From Saccharothrix algeriensis (GTDB taxonomy: Bacteria; Actinomycetota; Actinomycetes; Mycobacteriales; Pseudonocardiaceae), in the NCBI RefSeq assembly GCF_016907655.1, contig NZ_JAFBCL010000001.1, positions 5,924,001 to 5,988,000 on the forward strand: DNA of 64,000 bases, written 5' to 3'. A program made the translations under genes and the position numbers. Under the pieces are notes generated by a model that was given only the letters and a program-made list of their open reading frames with translations, searched no databases and had not been told where the DNA came from. Below, one piece after another: positions 61,602-64,000 of this stretch. Position 1 is the first letter of the stretch. Every line of letters begins with the position of its first letter.

Positions 61602-61658
61602 GGCACCGCTACCTCTTCGGGTGGACGACCGACACGGGGAGCATGGGGCGTCCGCGCC

Positions 61659-62564
61659 TCACGCGGAGAGCAGCCCGAGTTCGACGGCGTTCCTCTCCAC
61701 CGACGCGTAGTCCGCTTCGGTCACCTGCTGGTAGCCGGTCGTCTGCATCAGGTCGAGCAGGTCCGGCCGCCCCATCTCCAGGAACGCCGCGGTGACGGCG
61801 GCAGCGGCCCGCTCGCCCAGCGCCGCCCGCATCGCCCACGGGTAGCCCATGACGCGCTCGCTGCCGACCACCCGCAACCGGTCCTTCGGCAGCTTCCCCT
61901 CGTCCTCCAGTCGGTGGAGGATCCGCAACTCGACGCCCCCGGCGTCGGCCGACCCGTTGGCCACGGCCTGCGCGGTCGCATCGTGCCCACCGGTGAAGGC
62001 GACCTCGTCGAAGGGCGGGCACCTGTCGACCGCCGACGCCGAGCACTCGGCGCCGGCGGCGTTCAGCATCAGCCGCGGGTACAGGCTGCCGGAGGTCGAG
62101 CTGACGTCGCCGAAGGCGAAGGTGCCCCTGCCCGCCACGACGTCGCCGACGCTGCGGTGGGGCGAGTCGCTCCGCACGACGATGCCGGACAGGTACTCCC
62201 TGGTGCCGGTCTCGCGGTCGACCTCGGTCACCAGGGGGCGCAGGTCCACTTGGGCCTCGGCCTGCACGTAGGTGAGGCCACCCAGGTACGCGACATCCAC
62301 CTTCCCCGCCGCGAGCGCGGTGACGACGCCCGCGTAGTCGGTGGCCGCGAACAACTCGACCTCCACGCCGAGCTCCGTCGCCAGGTAGTCCCGCAGCGGC
62401 GCGTACCGCGCGCTCTGCTCGTCCGGCGCCGTGTTCGGGATGATGGCCACCCGCAAGGTCTCCGGGACGCCTCGGTCGTCGACGCCCGTCGGCGTGGCCG
62501 CCGAACCGCAGGCGGTCGTGCCCAGCAGCGCCAGCAGAACCGCGGAACGGGGAAGTCTTCTCAC
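61659..62564 (-). CDS. PhnD-like lipoprotein substrate-binding protein
   Basis: 301 residues from a GTG at 62564 with AAGGG eight bases upstream (a GTG at 62573 is possible but abuts that sequence). It has a lipoprotein signal with lipobox LGTTAC at ~18-23, so it is anchored outside the membrane. The mature part has the PhnD pattern: LRVAIIPNTAPDEQSARYAPLRDYLATELG, AAGKVDVAYLGGLTYVQA, FAFGDVSSTSGSLYPRLML and GGHDATAQAVANGSADAGGV. The DVSSTSGSL loop is where PhnD binds the phosphonate group. It feeds the PhnC/PhnE pair. Actual ligand unknown; sulfur context hints at a sulfur oxyanion as well. Confidence 0.87.
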   Translation of the reverse strand: MRRLPRSAVLLALLGTTACGSAATPTGVDDRGVPETLRVAIIPNTAPDEQSARYAPLRDYLATELGVEVELFAATDYAGVVTALAAGKVDVAYLGGLTYVQAEAQVDLRPLVTEVDRETGTREYLSGIVVRSDSPHRSVGDVVAGRGTFAFGDVSSTSGSLYPRLMLNAAGAECSASAVDRCPPFDEVAFTGGHDATAQAVANGSADAGGVELRILHRLEDEGKLPKDRLRVVGSERVMGYPWAMRAALGERAAAAVTAAFLEMGRPDLLDLMQTTGYQQVTEADYASVERNAVELGLLSA

Positions 62565-63138
62565 GGGCTGCACCCTTCACGATTGCGGAAGTGCGGACAG
62601 GCGCGACTCCCCGGGCGGTCGGGGCGCGATTCGGCCACCCGGCGGGAATGGGCGCCGGGTGGCCGGAGTTCGGACTCGGGTGCTGCACCCCGGCGGTGTC
62701 GTGAACCGGTGGACCGCGTGGCGGGAACTGCGAGCAGGGGCACCGGAACGGTTCTGGTCGTGCCCCCGCACGCGGGTGGCGGGAGGGCTGCGCACGACGT
62801 GGTCCCGCTGCCACGGACCGGCTTCAGTCTCAACCCGACATGGCATCCCCCCAGGTCAGCGCGCTTCTCCAAAATTACATTGAACAGTGGTAGAGCGCAA
62901 GGTTTCCGGCAGGGGGCGCCGGGCGTGCCGTCTGCTCGACGCGCGGCAGCCCGCCGACCGGTTCCGATTCACGCTTTTGCCACGAGCACAACCGAGACTT
63001 CCTCGATTGTTCTCACGCGGGTCGGAAGAACCGATCAGCCCACGTTCGCCCGCGCCGGGTGAACGGCGTCGTCATCGTTTTCCGCAATGCCGAACCGGTG
63101 TTCTCGGACGACCGCGCGCCGTGGTCGGCCCGGCCGGC
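62565..63138. other. Leader/intergenic region before the PhnD-like gene
   Basis: 574 bases with no gene. It includes the minus-strand promoter at 62872-62900 and another locally AT-rich segment near 62990-63020. No riboswitch or terminator could be recognised. Confidence 0.45.
62872..62900 (-). promoter_or_regulatory. Promoter candidate of the PhnDCE-DsrE operon
   Basis: On the minus strand TTGCGC and TAATTT are separated by 17 bases, in the only clearly AT-rich stretch of the region. It would give a ~300-base leader. Confidence 0.4.
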
Positions 63139-63834
63139 TCACCTCGGCGGTGCGACCTCGTCGCGCTGCTCGGGGATGCTCTGGACGGGCTCGTCCCAGA
63201 GGCGCCACTCGATCATGCCGTAGTCGAGGCGGGTGGCTTCCCGCCCGCTCGCGTGGAGCAGCCGCAGGGCCAGCGGCGCCAGCACGCAGTGCTCGTTCCG
63301 GCAGTAGGCCACCACGCGCACGTCAGGGGGCAGCTCGGGCAGCCGCAACTCCAGCTCCGCCAAGGGGATCGACACCGCCCCGGGGATGTGCCCGGCGGCG
63401 AACTCGTCCCACGGGCGCACGTCGAGCACGACGACCGACCCGGACCGGGCGCGGGCCAGCAGTTCCTCGCGGCTGAGCTCCTCCACGTCGCTGTCGGCGC
63501 CCGCGCCGGGGTGCGACTGCGCCCGTTCCCCGTCGACGATGTGGCTGTGGCCGACCTTCTGGAGCAGGACGTACAGCGAGGCGACGTCGTTGCCCGCCAA
63601 CGCGTAGTAGATGGACGTCTCCACGCGGCGGGTGACGACCAGCCGCGCGCGCTTGAGGACCTGGAGGTGCGCCGAGGTGGTCGACACCCCCATCCCCGTC
63701 AGCTCGGCCAGGGTGCCGACCGTGCGCTCCCGCTGGGCGATGAGGTCGATCAGCTCCAACCTCTTCCCGCTGCCCAGGGCCTTGCCGACCAGGGCGAACT
63801 GGTCGAGCATCGACCGGCGCTCGTCGTTCGGCAC
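63139..63834 (-). CDS. ArsR-family regulator fused to a rhodanese domain
   Basis: 231 residues from a GTG with GGAGGG three bases upstream. Residues ~5-100 are an ArsR winged helix (LGSGKRLELIDLIAQRERTVGTLAELTGMGVSTTSAHLQVLKRA); residues ~115-215 are a rhodanese domain with VVVLDVRPWDEFAAGHIPGAVSIPLAEL and the active loop VVAYCRNEHCVLA, where Cys ~184 would carry a persulfide. ArsR-rhodanese fusions are common near sulfur-metabolism genes and are thought to sense sulfane sulfur, like SqrR/BigR. It is the likely regulator of the neighbouring sulfur-linked genes and of itself. Confidence 0.9.
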   Translation of the reverse strand: MPNDERRSMLDQFALVGKALGSGKRLELIDLIAQRERTVGTLAELTGMGVSTTSAHLQVLKRARLVVTRRVETSIYYALAGNDVASLYVLLQKVGHSHIVDGERAQSHPGAGADSDVEELSREELLARARSGSVVVLDVRPWDEFAAGHIPGAVSIPLAELELRLPELPPDVRVVAYCRNEHCVLAPLALRLLHASGREATRLDYGMIEWRLWDEPVQSIPEQRDEVAPPR

Positions 63835-63850
63835 AGACCCTCCTCAAGTG

Positions 63851-63860
63851 TTCCTTGGAA
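63851..63860. promoter_or_regulatory. Palindrome upstream of the ArsR-rhodanese gene
   Basis: TTCCTTGGAA, 17 bases upstream of the GTG start, within an AT-rich promoter stretch (63845-63880). It shares TTCC/GGAA ends with the inverted repeat at 52999-53024 and may be an autoregulatory operator. Confidence 0.4.
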
Positions 63861-63880
63861 TAGCATAGTAGTGCATGTAG

Positions 63881-64000
63881 AGTCTGGCGGCGTACCCACC
63901 GACGTGGTGCCAGAGCGCTTCCACCTGCGGTATCGACGTTACGCCGCAGGGTCGTGCGGGCCCCCCGGGAGGTGGCATCGGTTTGCGGCGCATCGAGGCG
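63881..64000. other. Right edge, possible start of a divergent gene
   Basis: No complete gene. GGGAGGTGG near 63970 precedes a possible TTG start close to the edge (LRRIEA…), too short to judge. Confidence 0.2.

Noticed and set aside
59953..62564. Phosphonate degradation locus
   Set aside because: Only the importer is PhnCDE-like; no C-P lyase, phosphonatase or phosphite dehydrogenase gene is present.
1..64000. Insertion sequences, integrases, tRNA or rRNA genes
   Set aside because: No transposase, integrase, cloverleaf or rRNA-like sequence was recognised anywhere in the window.

Overview
This window comes from a high-GC Gram-positive bacterium, most likely a Pseudonocardiales-type actinomycete (Saccharothrix/Actinosynnema/Lentzea-like). 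The support is indirect: very high GC at third codon positions, many GTG starts, ATGA/GTGA-coupled operons, membrane NACHT proteins and LGFP-repeat proteins of actinobacterial type, and a metal sensor close to mycobacterial CmtR. No rRNA, tRNA, CRISPR array or insertion sequence was recognised.

Region 1 (1-13.6 kb) is a RiPP cluster of thiopeptide/linear-azole type. On the minus strand, in transcription order, it has an RRE/ThiF-like leader-binding protein, two tiny precursors whose cores are almost only Ser, Thr and Cys, a YcaO cyclodehydratase, a SagB-type dehydrogenase, a split LanB (glutamylation-type and elimination-type halves), and an M50 metalloprotease-like membrane protein that runs off the left edge. 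A divergent ABC transporter pair lies upstream. Hairpins follow each precursor gene.

Region 2 (13.6-31.5 kb) is accessory. It holds two small membrane proteins, two related membrane NACHT ATPases, a duplicated small unknown protein with part of its upstream flank, an acyl-CoA oxidase/dehydrogenase-like enzyme, a secreted vanadium-haloperoxidase-like protein, a periplasmic-binding-protein receptor fused to a cytosolic domain, a secreted esterase and a trypsin-like protease.

Region 3 (31.7-40.7 kb) holds a small conserved protein, a secreted SGNH hydrolase with FG-GAP repeats, a HesB-like protein, two anti-sigma-type ATPases sharing a promoter-like element with identical spacing, a DUF421 protein, an AI-2E family transporter, and a secreted LGFP-repeat protein ending in a NucA/NucB nuclease domain.

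Region 4 (41.2-50.3 kb) is a Wadjet type III anti-plasmid/SMC defence operon (jetABCD). jetA is broken by one in-frame TGA. A CmtR-like repressor with a cation diffusion facilitator and an alpha/beta hydrolase follow.

Region 5 (52.6-64 kb) is the least familiar part. A promoter with an inverted repeat drives a three-gene operon: a SfnB/acyl-CoA-dehydrogenase-like flavoprotein, a PhnD-like protein without a signal peptide, and a TusA-like domain fused to a ferritin-like diiron domain. A 20-bp-stem terminator closes it. Next come a 23-codon peptide gene, an attenuator-like hairpin, a PqqD-like/heme-oxygenase-like diiron fusion and an MFS exporter, which look like a minimal new RiPP system. On the opposite strand are a DsrE protein, a PhnCDE-like ABC importer and an ArsR-rhodanese regulator, which point to sulfur chemistry.
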